DNA of 64,000 nucleotides from NCBI RefSeq assembly GCF_026242055.1, contig NZ_JAPJDL010000034.1, positions 27,020 to 91,019 on the forward strand, read 5' to 3'. The notes beneath the pieces were generated by a model. It was given only the letters and a program-made list of their open reading frames with translations. It made no database searches and was not told where the DNA came from. The position numbers and the translations under genes were made by a program. Position 1 is the stretch's first letter; every line of letters begins with the position of its first letter. The stretch comes from Lentzea sp. NEAU-D7 (GTDB taxonomy: Bacteria > Actinomycetota > Actinomycetes > Mycobacteriales > Pseudonocardiaceae). This document shows, one piece after another, positions 45,471 to 54,700 of this stretch.

Positions 45471-46373
45471 GTGGCAGATCAGGAGCTCTTCGACCCGTCG
45501 TTGTGGAAGCCGATCGAGGGCTTCGACTTCACCGACATCACGTACCACCGCGCGCTCGACCAGGGCACCGTCCGCATCGCGTTCAACCGGCCCGAGGTGC
45601 GCAACGCGTTCCGGCCGCACACGGTGGACGAGCTGTACCGGGCACTCGACCACGCGCGGATGTCGTCCGATGTCGGATGCGTGCTGCTGACCGGCAACGG
45701 CCCGAGCCCCAAGGACGGCGGCTGGGCCTTCTGCAGCGGCGGTGACCAGCGCATCCGCGGCCGCAGCGGCTACCAGTACGCCTCCGGTGAGACGGCCGAG
45801 AGCGTCGACCCGGCGCGCGCGGGCCGGCTGCACATCCTGGAGTGCCAGCGGCTGATCAGGTTCATGCCGAAGGTCGTCATCGCGGTCGTGCCCGGCTGGG
45901 CCGCGGGTGGCGGGCACAGCCTGCACGTGGTGTGCGACCTCACGATCGCGAGCGCCGAGCACGCGAAGTTCAAGCAGACCGACGCGGACGTCGGCTCGTT
46001 CGACGGCGGCTACGGGTCGGCCTACCTCGCCCGGCAGGTCGGGCAGAAGTTCGCCCGCGAGATCTTCTTCCTCGGCCGCACGTACTCCGCCGAGGACATG
46101 TACAAGATGGGCGCGGTCAACGAGGTCGTGCCGCACGCCGAGCTGGAGACCACGGCGCTGCAGTGGGCGCGCGAGATCAACGGCAAGTCGCCGACCGCCC
46201 AGCGGATGCTGAAGTACGCGTTCAACCTGATCGACGACGGCCTGGTGGGACAACAGATCTTCGCCGGCGAGACGACGCGGCTCGCGTACATGACCGACGA
46301 GGCGGTCGAGGGCCGTGACTCGTTCCTGGAGAAGCGCGCCCCGGACTGGTCGAACTACCCGTACTACTTCTGA
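45471..46373 (+). CDS. menB: 1,4-dihydroxy-2-naphthoyl-CoA synthase
   Basis: 300 residues, crotonase fold. GNGPSPKDGGWAFCSGGDQRIRG (about 84-106) and GWAAGGGHSLHVVCDLTIAS form the oxyanion hole; KQTDADVGSFDGGYG holds the conserved aspartate and tyrosine region, and the C-terminal APDWSNYPYYF is diagnostic. It closes the naphthoate ring from o-succinylbenzoyl-CoA. GTG 45471. menE follows 21 bp later. Confidence 0.97.
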   Translation: MADQELFDPSLWKPIEGFDFTDITYHRALDQGTVRIAFNRPEVRNAFRPHTVDELYRALDHARMSSDVGCVLLTGNGPSPKDGGWAFCSGGDQRIRGRSGYQYASGETAESVDPARAGRLHILECQRLIRFMPKVVIAVVPGWAAGGGHSLHVVCDLTIASAEHAKFKQTDADVGSFDGGYGSAYLARQVGQKFAREIFFLGRTYSAEDMYKMGAVNEVVPHAELETTALQWAREINGKSPTAQRMLKYAFNLIDDGLVGQQIFAGETTRLAYMTDEAVEGRDSFLEKRAPDWSNYPYYF

Positions 46374-46394
46374 GCTCGTACTCCTCTTGGGCAG

Positions 46395-47432
46395 GTGCCT
46401 GTGCTCGACGAACTGCGCGCGGCGCTGGCCGGTGGCGAACCACTGGTCGACGGCCCGCTCGACGGCTGGGAGAAGCAGGCCGTGCTCGGCGTGCCGACCT
46501 CCGGCTCGACCGGCGAACCGAAGACCGTGCTGCTCGGCGCGGACGCGCTGACGACGTCCGCGGAAGCCACCCACGAGCGGCTGGGCGGCCCCGGCACGTG
46601 GCTGCTCGCGTTGCCGACCGGCCACATCGCCGGGGTGCAGGTGCTGGTGCGGTCGATCGTCGCCGGCACCGCACCCGGCGTGCTCGACCTGTCGAACGGC
46701 TTCCGCGCCATGGGTTTCGCGCTCGCCGCGAGGCCCGTGCTGGCGCAGCCGGGACGCCACTACACGGCGCTCGTGCCCACCCAGCTCTCCCGGCTCGTCG
46801 TGGGCGAGGGGCCGGGTCTGGAGGCGCTGCGGCAGTTCGACGGCGTGCTGATCGGCGGGGCCGCCACCCCGCCGACGTTGTTGCAGCAGGCGCGCGCTCT
46901 GGGCGTGCAGGTCGTCACGACGTACGGCATGAGCGAGACGTCCGGTGGGTGCGTGTACGACGGCGAACCGTTGCGGGACGTCTCGTTGCGCACCGACGAC
47001 GTGATCGAGATCAGCGGTCCGGTGCTGGCGCTGGGCTATCGCGGGCACGCGGAGCCGTTCGGCGAGTGGTTCCGCACCGGCGATCTCGGACGGTTGCGCG
47101 ACGGCCAGCTGGAGGTGCTGGGACGCGCCGACGACGTGATCGTCACGGGCGGCGAGAAGGTGCCTCCGGTGCTGGTGGAGCGGGCTCTGTCGACCGTCGA
47201 GGGCGTGCTGGAGGCGTGCGTGGTCGGCGTGCCGGACGACGAGTGGGGGCAGGTCGTGGCCGCTGCCGTCGTCGCGCGCGGGGTGGAGCCGCCGGTCGAC
47301 GCGCTGAGGGCCGCGGTCGTCGAGGCCGTGGGACGGGCGGCGGCTCCGAAGCTGGTGCGGTTCGTGCACGAGCTGCCGTTGCGCGGGCCAGGCAAGGTCG
47401 ACCGAACGGCCGTGGCGGCCTCCTTTAGGTGA
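46395..47432 (+). CDS. menE: o-succinylbenzoate-CoA ligase
   Basis: 345 residues, short actinobacterial MenE of the AMP-forming ligase family. Motifs: PTSGSTGEPKTVLL (P-loop, about 34-47), TTYGMSETSGGCVYDG (about 175-190), FRTGDLGRLRDGQLEVLGRADDVIVTGGEKV (hinge) and GPGKVDRTAV with the catalytic lysine. GTG 46395 chosen. In operon with menB. Confidence 0.93.
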   Translation: MPVLDELRAALAGGEPLVDGPLDGWEKQAVLGVPTSGSTGEPKTVLLGADALTTSAEATHERLGGPGTWLLALPTGHIAGVQVLVRSIVAGTAPGVLDLSNGFRAMGFALAARPVLAQPGRHYTALVPTQLSRLVVGEGPGLEALRQFDGVLIGGAATPPTLLQQARALGVQVVTTYGMSETSGGCVYDGEPLRDVSLRTDDVIEISGPVLALGYRGHAEPFGEWFRTGDLGRLRDGQLEVLGRADDVIVTGGEKVPPVLVERALSTVEGVLEACVVGVPDDEWGQVVAAAVVARGVEPPVDALRAAVVEAVGRAAAPKLVRFVHELPLRGPGKVDRTAVAASFR

Positions 47433-47510
47433 ACCTTTACCGCTGAGGACAACCCTCGCCGCGAAGCGTGCGGAACCCTAGCCGCGCGCGTTAGCGATGG
47501 GGGTTTCTTC

Positions 47511-48611
47511 ATGCGCTACCTGATACCGCTGGTCGCGGGCGCCGCTCTGGTGGCCGGACTGGCGTCTCCCGCCCAGGCCGCTCCTGCCTCGAACGAGTGG
47601 TCCGCCGACGTCAGCGGCCGTGCCGTCACGTGGGGCGGTTCCCCGCGCACGGGCCTGATCGAGCTCGGCTCGCACAGACTCGCCCAGCCCGCCAACGCGG
47701 TCACGGCGGCGGTGACCGGCGATGGTGTCGTCGACGTGCGCGGCCTGCGTGCGGACGGGCAGTGGACCGAGTGGCTGGAGGCACCGGCGACGTTGCCGGT
47801 GACCACATCCACCATCGAGACCCGCGTGGTTTTGAGCAGTGGCAAGGCATCGCGTGTGAAGCTGACCGCGAGGCAGGTGCCCGCGACCGTGGCCGCGGAC
47901 GACGTCTCCGCCGCGGCGGCCGGGCGTTCGTACCGGGTGTACGCGACGCGGGAGGGTCTTGTCGGGGGCACCACGGCGAACGGGCACGTGATCCGTTCGC
48001 GCGACCACTTCGTGGCGCTGCCTTCGCGGCGTGGCCTGGCGGGCAAGAACTCCGGCAACTACAGCGTGCAGGTGTGCGCGTCGAACGGCCGTTGTGAATG
48101 GGCGCCTGTGTGGGACGTCGGCCCGTGGAACACCAAGGACGACTACTGGAACCCGTCCGCGACGCGCGAGATGTGGAAGGACCTGCCGCAGGGCAAGCCC
48201 GAGGCGCAGGCCGCGTACGAGAACAACTACAACGGCGGCAAGGACCAGTTCGGGCGCGAGGTCGCCAACCCGGCGGGCATCGACCTCGCCGACGGCACGT
48301 TCTGGGACGGCCTGAAGCTCACCAACAACGCGTGGGTGACCGTGACCTATTTGTGGACCGGCTCCGGTCCTGTCGGGACTGTCCGCACGGCCGCGGCCAA
48401 CGGCACGGTGAACGTCCGCAGCGGCGCGAACTCCTCGTCTTCGCAGGTGGGGCTGGCCGCGAACTACGCGCAGGTCAGGGTGACGTGCCAGCTGACCGGT
48501 GAGTCGGTGTCGGGCACGCAGGGGACGTCGAACGTCTGGTACCGCATCGCGTCCGGCAAGCACATCGCGAAGGCGTACGTGGCGGGCGTCTCAGGCGCCA
48601 CTGCCTGCTGA
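47511..48611 (+). CDS. secreted protein with C-terminal bacterial SH3-like domain
   Basis: 366 residues with a signal peptide (about 1-23, AQA end). Residues about 140-285 are a conserved secreted actinobacterial module (YRVYATREGLVGG, CEWAPVWDVGPWNTKDDYWNP, FGREVANPAGIDLADGTFWDGL). The last about 80 residues (GTVNVRSGANSSSSQVGLA, VWYRIASGKHIAKAYVAG) are an SH3b-type wall-binding domain, with two cysteines likely bridged. I infer a cell-wall-associated role; no catalytic motif is evident. It lies 78 bp after menE. Confidence 0.72.
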   Translation: MRYLIPLVAGAALVAGLASPAQAAPASNEWSADVSGRAVTWGGSPRTGLIELGSHRLAQPANAVTAAVTGDGVVDVRGLRADGQWTEWLEAPATLPVTTSTIETRVVLSSGKASRVKLTARQVPATVAADDVSAAAAGRSYRVYATREGLVGGTTANGHVIRSRDHFVALPSRRGLAGKNSGNYSVQVCASNGRCEWAPVWDVGPWNTKDDYWNPSATREMWKDLPQGKPEAQAAYENNYNGGKDQFGREVANPAGIDLADGTFWDGLKLTNNAWVTVTYLWTGSGPVGTVRTAAANGTVNVRSGANSSSSQVGLAANYAQVRVTCQLTGESVSGTQGTSNVWYRIASGKHIAKAYVAGVSGATAC

Positions 48612-48659
48612 TACACCCCTTCGGCGGGTCCTCAGGAGCCATACCGGAGGATGTGGGGC

Positions 48660-49532
48660 ATGGCCTCAGTCGTCCAGTGGATCCAGGGGACCCGCCCCCG
48701 TACGCTGCCGAACTCGATCGCCCCGGTGGTCGTGGGAGCCGCTGCGGCGCACCACATCGACGAGTTCAACGTGCTCTACACGGTGCTCGCGCTCGTCGTC
48801 TCGGTCGCGTTCCAGGTCGGCGTGAACTACGCGAACGACTACTCCGACGGCATCCGCGGCACGGACGACAACCGGGTGGGGCCGTTCCGCCTGACGGGGT
48901 CCGGTGCGGCCGAGGCGTCGAAGGTGCGGCTGGCGGCGTTCATCTCGCTCGGCGTGGGCGCGCTGGCCGGTGTCGTGCTGGTGGCGTTGTCCGGGTACTG
49001 GTGGCTGCTCGGCTTCGGTGCCGTGTGCATCGCGGGGGCGTGGTTCTACACGGGCGGCAAGCGTCCGTACGGCTACGCGGGCCTCGGCGAGATCGCGGTG
49101 TTCCTGTTCTTCGGCCCGGCCGCGGTGCTGGGCACGTTGTACGTGCAGACGGGCGAGATCACCGGCATCGGCATCGGGGCGTCCATCGCGATGGGGTCGA
49201 TCTCGGCCGCGGTGCTGGTGGCGAACAACCTGCGCGACATCCCGACGGACGCCGTGTCGGGCAAGCGGACCCTGGCCGTGGTGCTGGGCGACAAGGACAC
49301 GCGCAGGCTGTACCTGGCGCTGGTGGCCGTGCCGTTCCTGATCGCGCTGGGCATGGTCGTGCGGGTGCCGTACGCGCTGCTCGGGTTCCTCGCGGCGCCG
49401 GTGCTGCTGCCGGCCGTGCGGCGGGTGGCCGCCGGGCGTGGCGGCCGTGACCTGATCCCGGTGCTGCAGTTCACCGGAATCGCGATGCTGGCCTGGGCCG
49501 TGCTGGTCAGCGCCGGTCTGGTGCTGGACTGA
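48660..49532 (+). CDS. menA: 1,4-dihydroxy-2-naphthoate polyprenyltransferase
   Basis: 290 residues, UbiA-type membrane prenyltransferase with eight or nine helices. The first aspartate motif is NYANDYSDGIRGTD (about 56-69), the second is NNLRDIPTDAVSGKRTLAV (about 178-196). It joins the GrcC-type polyprenyl chain to the naphthoate head. ATG 48660 is preferred over ATG 48651 since GGAGG sits nine bases upstream of it. It converges on the type VII secretion locus with 6 bp between stops. Confidence 0.94.
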   Translation: MASVVQWIQGTRPRTLPNSIAPVVVGAAAAHHIDEFNVLYTVLALVVSVAFQVGVNYANDYSDGIRGTDDNRVGPFRLTGSGAAEASKVRLAAFISLGVGALAGVVLVALSGYWWLLGFGAVCIAGAWFYTGGKRPYGYAGLGEIAVFLFFGPAAVLGTLYVQTGEITGIGIGASIAMGSISAAVLVANNLRDIPTDAVSGKRTLAVVLGDKDTRRLYLALVAVPFLIALGMVVRVPYALLGFLAAPVLLPAVRRVAAGRGGRDLIPVLQFTGIAMLAWAVLVSAGLVLD

Positions 49533-49538
49533 GCCAGG

Positions 49539-49940
49539 TCACCAGGCGTCCTCGGTGAACTGCAGCGGCTCGTCGTCGTCCGTTCGCGCGGGCCTGCGCG
49601 GGGGTGGCGGCGGGGCCGTCTCCCCCTTGATCAGCTCGTCGAGCCTGGCGCGGTCGGCTTCGAGTGCCTGGCGCACCAGCGGATCGTGGCCCGCCTCGCC
49701 GGTGAGGACCTGACGCCAGCTCAGGCCGGCACCGCGCGCGATGCGGTCCGCGAGCTGGCGCATCGCCGGTGAGGCATCGCTCGACTTGGCGAACTGCATC
49801 ACCCTGCGGATGTCCTCAGTGGACGGTTCCTTGCCCCTGAGGCTCTGCTGGGCGGTCCGCATGGCGCGGTCCGCCTCGGCGACCGCGCTCGTCAGGAAGT
49901 CCTCCGCCGCGCGGATGTCCGGTGTCCGCCAGGCCGTCAT
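49539..49940 (-). CDS. small accessory protein of the type VII toxin-like locus, paralogue 2
   Basis: 133 residues, ATG 49940 (TGATG overlap with the previous gene). It is similar to the next gene upstream: WRTPDIRAAEDF versus WKSAELRAAEAQ, LSWRQVLTGEAGHDPLVRQAL versus FTWEDVVSGKAAQDPDVQAM, and both end in FTED-x-W. Helical with a proline-rich C-terminal linker (APPPPPRRPAR). Function unknown; a chaperone or substrate role in secretion is plausible. Last gene of the six-gene unit. Confidence 0.6.
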   Translation of the reverse strand: MTAWRTPDIRAAEDFLTSAVAEADRAMRTAQQSLRGKEPSTEDIRRVMQFAKSSDASPAMRQLADRIARGAGLSWRQVLTGEAGHDPLVRQALEADRARLDELIKGETAPPPPPRRPARTDDDEPLQFTEDAW

Positions 49941-50386
49941 CACCACTTGTCCTCCGTGAAGATGTCGGGGTCGAGCTGGTCACCGTCGTCCCCGCCCCGG
50001 CGCGGCCGCTGGGCTTCCATGATCTCGTCGGCGGTCATGCCCTCCCGCAGCATCTGGAACGCCTGCTTCATCTTGTTGACGTTCTCCTGCTGCATGGCCT
50101 GCACGTCGGGGTCCTGCGCGGCCTTGCCGGAGACCACGTCCTCCCAGGTGAACTCACCCGCGTCCACCTTGCGCTTCAGCGCTTTGAGCTGTTCGGGCGC
50201 GTCCCGTTCCTGCGCGGCCCGCTCGACCTGCTGCGCGATCGCCTTGAAGTCGACGGGCGGGACGGGCGGCAGCGGCGTCTCCTTGAGGCGGTTCGCGAGG
50301 TCCTGCGCCTCCTTGAAGCGCGCGTCGACCTGTGCCTCGGCCGCTCGCAGCTCCGCGGACTTCCAGCCGTCGTTCGGGGTGGTCAT
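49940..50386 (-). CDS. small accessory protein of the type VII toxin-like locus, paralogue 1
   Basis: 148 residues from ATG 50386. Helical N-terminus (AAEAQVDARFKEAQDLANRL), the FTWEDVVSGKAAQDPDVQ segment shared with its paralogue, and the C-terminal FTEDKW tail. It starts 1 base after the preceding stop, so is translationally coupled. I recognise no named family. Confidence 0.6.
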   Translation of the reverse strand: MTTPNDGWKSAELRAAEAQVDARFKEAQDLANRLKETPLPPVPPVDFKAIAQQVERAAQERDAPEQLKALKRKVDAGEFTWEDVVSGKAAQDPDVQAMQQENVNKMKQAFQMLREGMTADEIMEAQRPRRGGDDGDQLDPDIFTEDKW

Positions 50387-50387
50387 C

Positions 50388-51371
50388 TCAGTTCTCCCTC
50401 GCGAAGAGCCCGCGCTGGATCGGCCTGGCGTCACCGCGGATGTCGCTCACCTCGTTGCGCTGAGCGAGGGTGCGCCACTGCCGGAAGTCTACTTCGGACA
50501 GACCGAGCTGCTGCGCCGTTTCGTAGTTCTCGCCGACGAAGTGCAGCACGGCCTGTTCGCCGAGGACGCCGATGATCTCGAACTCCGCACCCCGGTACGT
50601 GCAGAGCGTGCGGACCAGCTGGAGGTCCTCGACGACCGCGTCGGGCACCTCTAGGAACTGGACGCCGCCCTCCTCGGTGAAGTCCGGCGGCGCGGGGTAC
50701 CCGGCGAGCGGGTGCAGGAGCACCGATCCGGGCGCGGGCCCGAAGTCGACGTCGAAGTCCTGGCCCCGGTACCTGCCGATCAGTCCACGGCGGACGGTCG
50801 GCCGGTGCGGAACCGGTGCCTGCCAGTACCTCCCGGGACCGAAGCCGACGTCACCGGTCGGGATCCAGCCGGTCTGGCGGTTGACGTACTTGCCGACGCT
50901 GCGGCCGGTGCCGTCCGGCTCGAAGCGCCAGAGTTCCGTGCCCGCCGGGAGCTCCGCGAGCTCCATGACGTACTCGGGCACGGGGTTGGCACTCGGCGTG
51001 TACCCCGTGCCGGTGAACGGCAGCGGGTAGACGCGGGTGGTGCCCATCTTCTGCGCGCCCTCGAGCGTCGGGCCGCCGAAGCTGGTGTCGAAGAGCTCGG
51101 TGGTGTGGGCGAGGAAGCGCAGCAGGTACTGCGTGCCCCTCGGCCAGTCCGCGACCTTGTCGACGCCGAACACCTCCGCGAACTGGTCGGAGGTGCCCTG
51201 CGGGAAGTCCTGCCCGCGCGTCACGAACCCGGCGGCCCGGTGCGGCTCGAACTTGCCCGGCACCACGACGTTGCCCAGGTAGAGCTGCGCGATCGCCGGG
51301 TGGACGATCTTCTGCAGGATCGTCTCCGGCCCGATGCCGGCCGCCTTGCGCACGGCCTGAGGGGTGCTCAT
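50388..51371 (-). CDS. composite protein: PFTGTGYT module plus immunity-like domain
   Basis: 327 residues from ATG 51371 (overlaps the previous stop by 4 bp). Residues 1-110 are unique. Residues 117-170 (LPFTGTGYT, VPEYVMELAELPAGTELWRFEPDGT, KYVNRQTGW) match the last about 55 residues of the effector encoded two genes upstream. Residues about 195-312 have the same layout as the neighbouring 138-residue protein: YRG at 201, YRGAEFEII at 259 and a GL at 290-291, with identical spacing (58 and 32 residues). I infer a fusion of an effector-derived end with an immunity-like domain. No enzyme activity can be read. Confidence 0.6.
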   Translation of the reverse strand: MSTPQAVRKAAGIGPETILQKIVHPAIAQLYLGNVVVPGKFEPHRAAGFVTRGQDFPQGTSDQFAEVFGVDKVADWPRGTQYLLRFLAHTTELFDTSFGGPTLEGAQKMGTTRVYPLPFTGTGYTPSANPVPEYVMELAELPAGTELWRFEPDGTGRSVGKYVNRQTGWIPTGDVGFGPGRYWQAPVPHRPTVRRGLIGRYRGQDFDVDFGPAPGSVLLHPLAGYPAPPDFTEEGGVQFLEVPDAVVEDLQLVRTLCTYRGAEFEIIGVLGEQAVLHFVGENYETAQQLGLSEVDFRQWRTLAQRNEVSDIRGDARPIQRGLFAREN

Positions 51372-51784
51372 CCCGGGTTCTTCTCCTTCCACCGCGCCAG
51401 GAAGTCGGTGCGGTCGACCTGCACGTCGGTGAGCTCGCTGACGTCGAGCGTGGCCGTGTAGCCGTTGTACTGGTCGCCTTCGAGCCCGTTCTGCGCGGCC
51501 CACACGTACTCGCCGCCCGCGTACCCGGCCTCGGCCTTGCCGTCGTCCGTCCTGATGACGTTGAACGGCTGCCCCCGCCAGGTGGCCCTCATCGTCTCGC
51601 GGTACCAGGCGTCGAGGTCGGCGACGGCCACCGTCTTCAGCTCCCGGTTCCCGTAGGTCTGGAAGCCTTCGGCGTGGGCGTAGGCGACGCCCGGGATCTT
51701 GCGGATCCAGACGTCGTCACCCTCGCTGCCCGCGAAGTAGACCTCGCCGCGGTACTCGGCCATCTCCTGGGAGTAGTAGGTCAT
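51368..51784 (-). CDS. immunity-like protein next to the effector
   Basis: 138 residues, ATG 51784 sharing one base with the effector stop (TGATG). Segments YRGEVYF (11-17), WRGQPFNVI (69-77) and NGLEGDQYNGYTATLDVSELTDVQ (99-122) recur at the same spacing in the following gene. A small soluble acidic protein directly behind a modular secreted effector is the usual place for an immunity gene; the role is inferred from position only. Confidence 0.6.
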   Translation of the reverse strand: MTYYSQEMAEYRGEVYFAGSEGDDVWIRKIPGVAYAHAEGFQTYGNRELKTVAVADLDAWYRETMRATWRGQPFNVIRTDDGKAEAGYAGGEYVWAAQNGLEGDQYNGYTATLDVSELTDVQVDRTDFLARWKEKNPG

Positions 51785-54700
51785 CAGAGCTTCGTCCAGC
51801 CGAACTTGCGGTCGTACACGGCGTGCAGTTTCTCAGTTCCGTCCGCGTTGACCTGCCAGATCTCGGCACGATCGGGCAACGGTGTGCCGCCGTCGACGCG
51901 CCACTCCGGCATGCCGCCCATCGTGTAGCCGGTGCCGGTGAACGGGTCGTAGCCGTCGTAGACCTTGGTCGACCCGCCCGCCGCCGCCATCTGCTTCTGC
52001 GACGCCTCGTAGTGCGCCTGCTCCTGCGGCGACTGGTAGGAGCTCTCCGGGTGCGGTCCGACCAGGTTGTAGTCGGGCACGTCCTTCTTCGGCCCGCCGA
52101 ACGGCACGTTGTGCGCGCCCGCGTTCTGGTCGGTGACCTCGTAGCGGAGCTGCATCGCGTTCGGCGCGCCCTCGGGGATGGGCGTCCAGCCCTTGCCCTT
52201 GTCGTCGAGCGCCAGGCCGTCCCGCAGGCCCTGCGGCGTGTTGACGTCGACCACGTCCTGGCCGCGGGCGACCGAGCCGCCCATCTGGTTCTGCCAGGTC
52301 TCCTTCTGGCTGCCGGGGGCGTGCGGCTGGTCGGGCAGGTAGGTGCTGAGGGCGCTCTGGTTGAGGGCCTTCGTGACGATGTCGCCGGTGTCGACCTTGA
52401 TCTGGTTGCGGACGTCGGCCACGTGCTGGGCCTCGTCCGCGCTCAGGTCGGTGGACAGCTTCTGGCTCAGCTCGACGTAGCGGTCGCGGTCGGCCTGGTT
52501 GGGCAGGAGCTGCTCCAGCTGGTGCTGGTAGCCCTGGCCCTGCGCGGCCATCGCGGCGGCGTCGAAGTGGCCCTTGAGGTCGGGGCCGGTGGGCGGCGGC
52601 GGGGTGCCGCCGTCGCCGTCGCCGTTGTGTCCGGGGGTGGCGTCGTCGTTGCCGGGCCTGGGGTCGGTGTCGTGGCCCGCCGGGGTGTTGTCGTGGTCCG
52701 GCTGGGGGTCGTGGGGCCTGACGTCTTCGGCACCGCTCGTGTCGGTGTCGTGCGGCTTGGTGTCGTCGGGACGGGTGTCGGTGTCGTGGGGCTTGGTGTC
52801 GCCGTCGTGCGGCTTCGGGTCGGTGTCGTGCGGCTTGGCGTCAGCGTCGTGGGGCTTGGCGTCAGCGTCGTGGGGCTTCGGGTCGCTGTCGTGGGGCCTG
52901 GTGCTGTCGGGGGCGTCGTGCGGCTTGGTGTCCGTCGACCCGTTCGGGGTGGTGTCGTGGGGACGCGTGCCACCGTCGGCGGGCGTGCCGCCGTCGTGGG
53001 GGCGCGGGGACGGCGAGTCGGTCGGCGTGGTGCCGGACGGCGTCGAGTGGTCCGCGCCCGTGGTGGGGCTCGGGTGTCCGGGAGGCGAAGGCAGACCGCC
53101 GCCCGCGCTCGGAGCCGGATGTCCAGGAGGCGACGGGAGGCCGCCGCCGGTGCCGGTGGGAGGCGGGGCCGTTGCCGTGCCGGAGCTGGCGCTCGGGTGG
53201 TCCGCGCCCGTGGTGGGGCTCGGGTGTCCGGGAGGCGAAGGCAGGCCGCCACCCGCGCTCGGAGCCGGGTGACCGGGAGGCGAAGGCAGACCGCCACCCG
53301 CGCTCGGCGCCGGATGTCCAGGAGGCGACGGGAGGCCGCCGCCGGTGCCGGTGGGAGGTGGGGCCGTTGCCGTGCCGGAGCTGGCGCTCGGGTGGTCGGG
53401 TGGCGTCGGGAGGCCGCCGTTTCCACCGGGCGTCGGGTGGCCGCCGGAGTTCGGCGGGGTCGGCAGGCCCGCACCGTCGGGGTGCGTTCCCGGAGTCGGG
53501 TGCGAGCCCGAGCCGGGCGTCGGGTGCGTGCCCGCGGAACCTGGGTGGCTGCCCGAGGTTCCGGGGCCGGACGGCGGCGTGGGCAGGCCCGCGCCGGGAC
53601 GTCCACCGGTGGGCGGCGTTCCCTGGCTGGGCGGGCTCGGTAGAGCTGAGCCGGGAGGCGTGGGGAGACCGGGGGGCTTGGGGGTGCCGGTCGGGCTGCC
53701 GGCGCTGGGGAACGCCGGGACGCCGCCCGCGCCCGGACGGGAGCCGGAGCTCCTGGTCTGGTCGCCTCCACCTGCGCCTGGCGCCATCGGGGCGCCCATC
53801 GGCATCGCGCCGCCCATGGGGGTCTGGTGGGACGACGGAGGGGCCACGGCGGGGGCCGCGCCTGCCGTGTGCGTGGTGTCCGGGCGCATCGGGGCACCGG
53901 GCGAGCCGGAGGGGCCGCCGACCGGACCGCCGCCCGAGCCGCCGCCGGAGCCGGGCATGGAGGTCGGAGCGCCACCGCCGCCGCCTCCGCCCAGCGAAGG
54001 CGGTGCCGACGTGGCGGGGCCTGCCGCGGTCGCCGCGTGGGTGGTGGCCGGAGCGTCTGGGGACGAGGGCAGGGTCGGCGGGGCCGCTGCCGGGGCACCG
54101 CCGGGTGCCACCGCGGAGACGGCGGCGGGTTTGGTGTCCTCCGCACCGCCTGGCGGGCTCTGAACCTCGCGGACCCTCGTGCCGATGTCGTTCCCGCGGT
54201 CCGCGATCTCGGTGGCCGACTCCTTGATGGACGTGAAGTCGTCGTGGATGTCGTTGACCGCGTTGCGGACGTCGCGGCCCGCCTCGGCCACCTCCTGGGT
54301 GGCGTTCATGGCCTCGGCCAGGGAGTCGGCGTCCTTCAGCTTGCCGATGGCGGAGAAGACGCGGCCGACGGCGTCGAAGAGCGCCTTCACGTCGGAGATG
54401 AGCTTCTGGACCGTGTCGATGATGTCCATGACGCGCCGGTAGATCTGGTACGCGTTCCAGACCATCTCGGCGGCCTTGATCCAGCCGGCCACCGGGATCC
54501 AGACGGTGGCGGCGGCTTCCAGCAGCTTGTTGACCAGGTAGTCCAGCAGGCGCGCGGCCTGCTTGCCGAGGGCCTCGGCGCCGGACGCGACGGTGTCGAA
54601 GCCCTTCGCGATCAGCTGGGCCACGCCCATCTCGGCGAGGAGTCCGGCCTTCCAGCCGAGCGCGATGTACTTCTCGTGGGCGCGGGCCGCGTCGCCGTCC

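Noticed and set aside
43827..47369. A 1180-codon open frame on the minus strand extending menD far upstream
   Set aside because: The part beyond 45398 is antisense to menB and menE, has no protein-family features, and is arginine/histidine/glutamine-rich as expected for a high-GC mirror frame. menD has a standard start at 45398.
51784..52600. Effector C-terminus as a TNT-type NAD glycohydrolase
   Set aside because: The characteristic TNT sequence around a GRF-x-SP-x-G-x-P-x-E-RALPP motif and FGQPGGG is missing.
51823..53643. 606-codon + strand frame opposite the effector
   Set aside because: Val/Arg/Gly repeats that mirror the PHD and PSPPGHP repeats. No domain, and the effector reading fits the operon by overlap.
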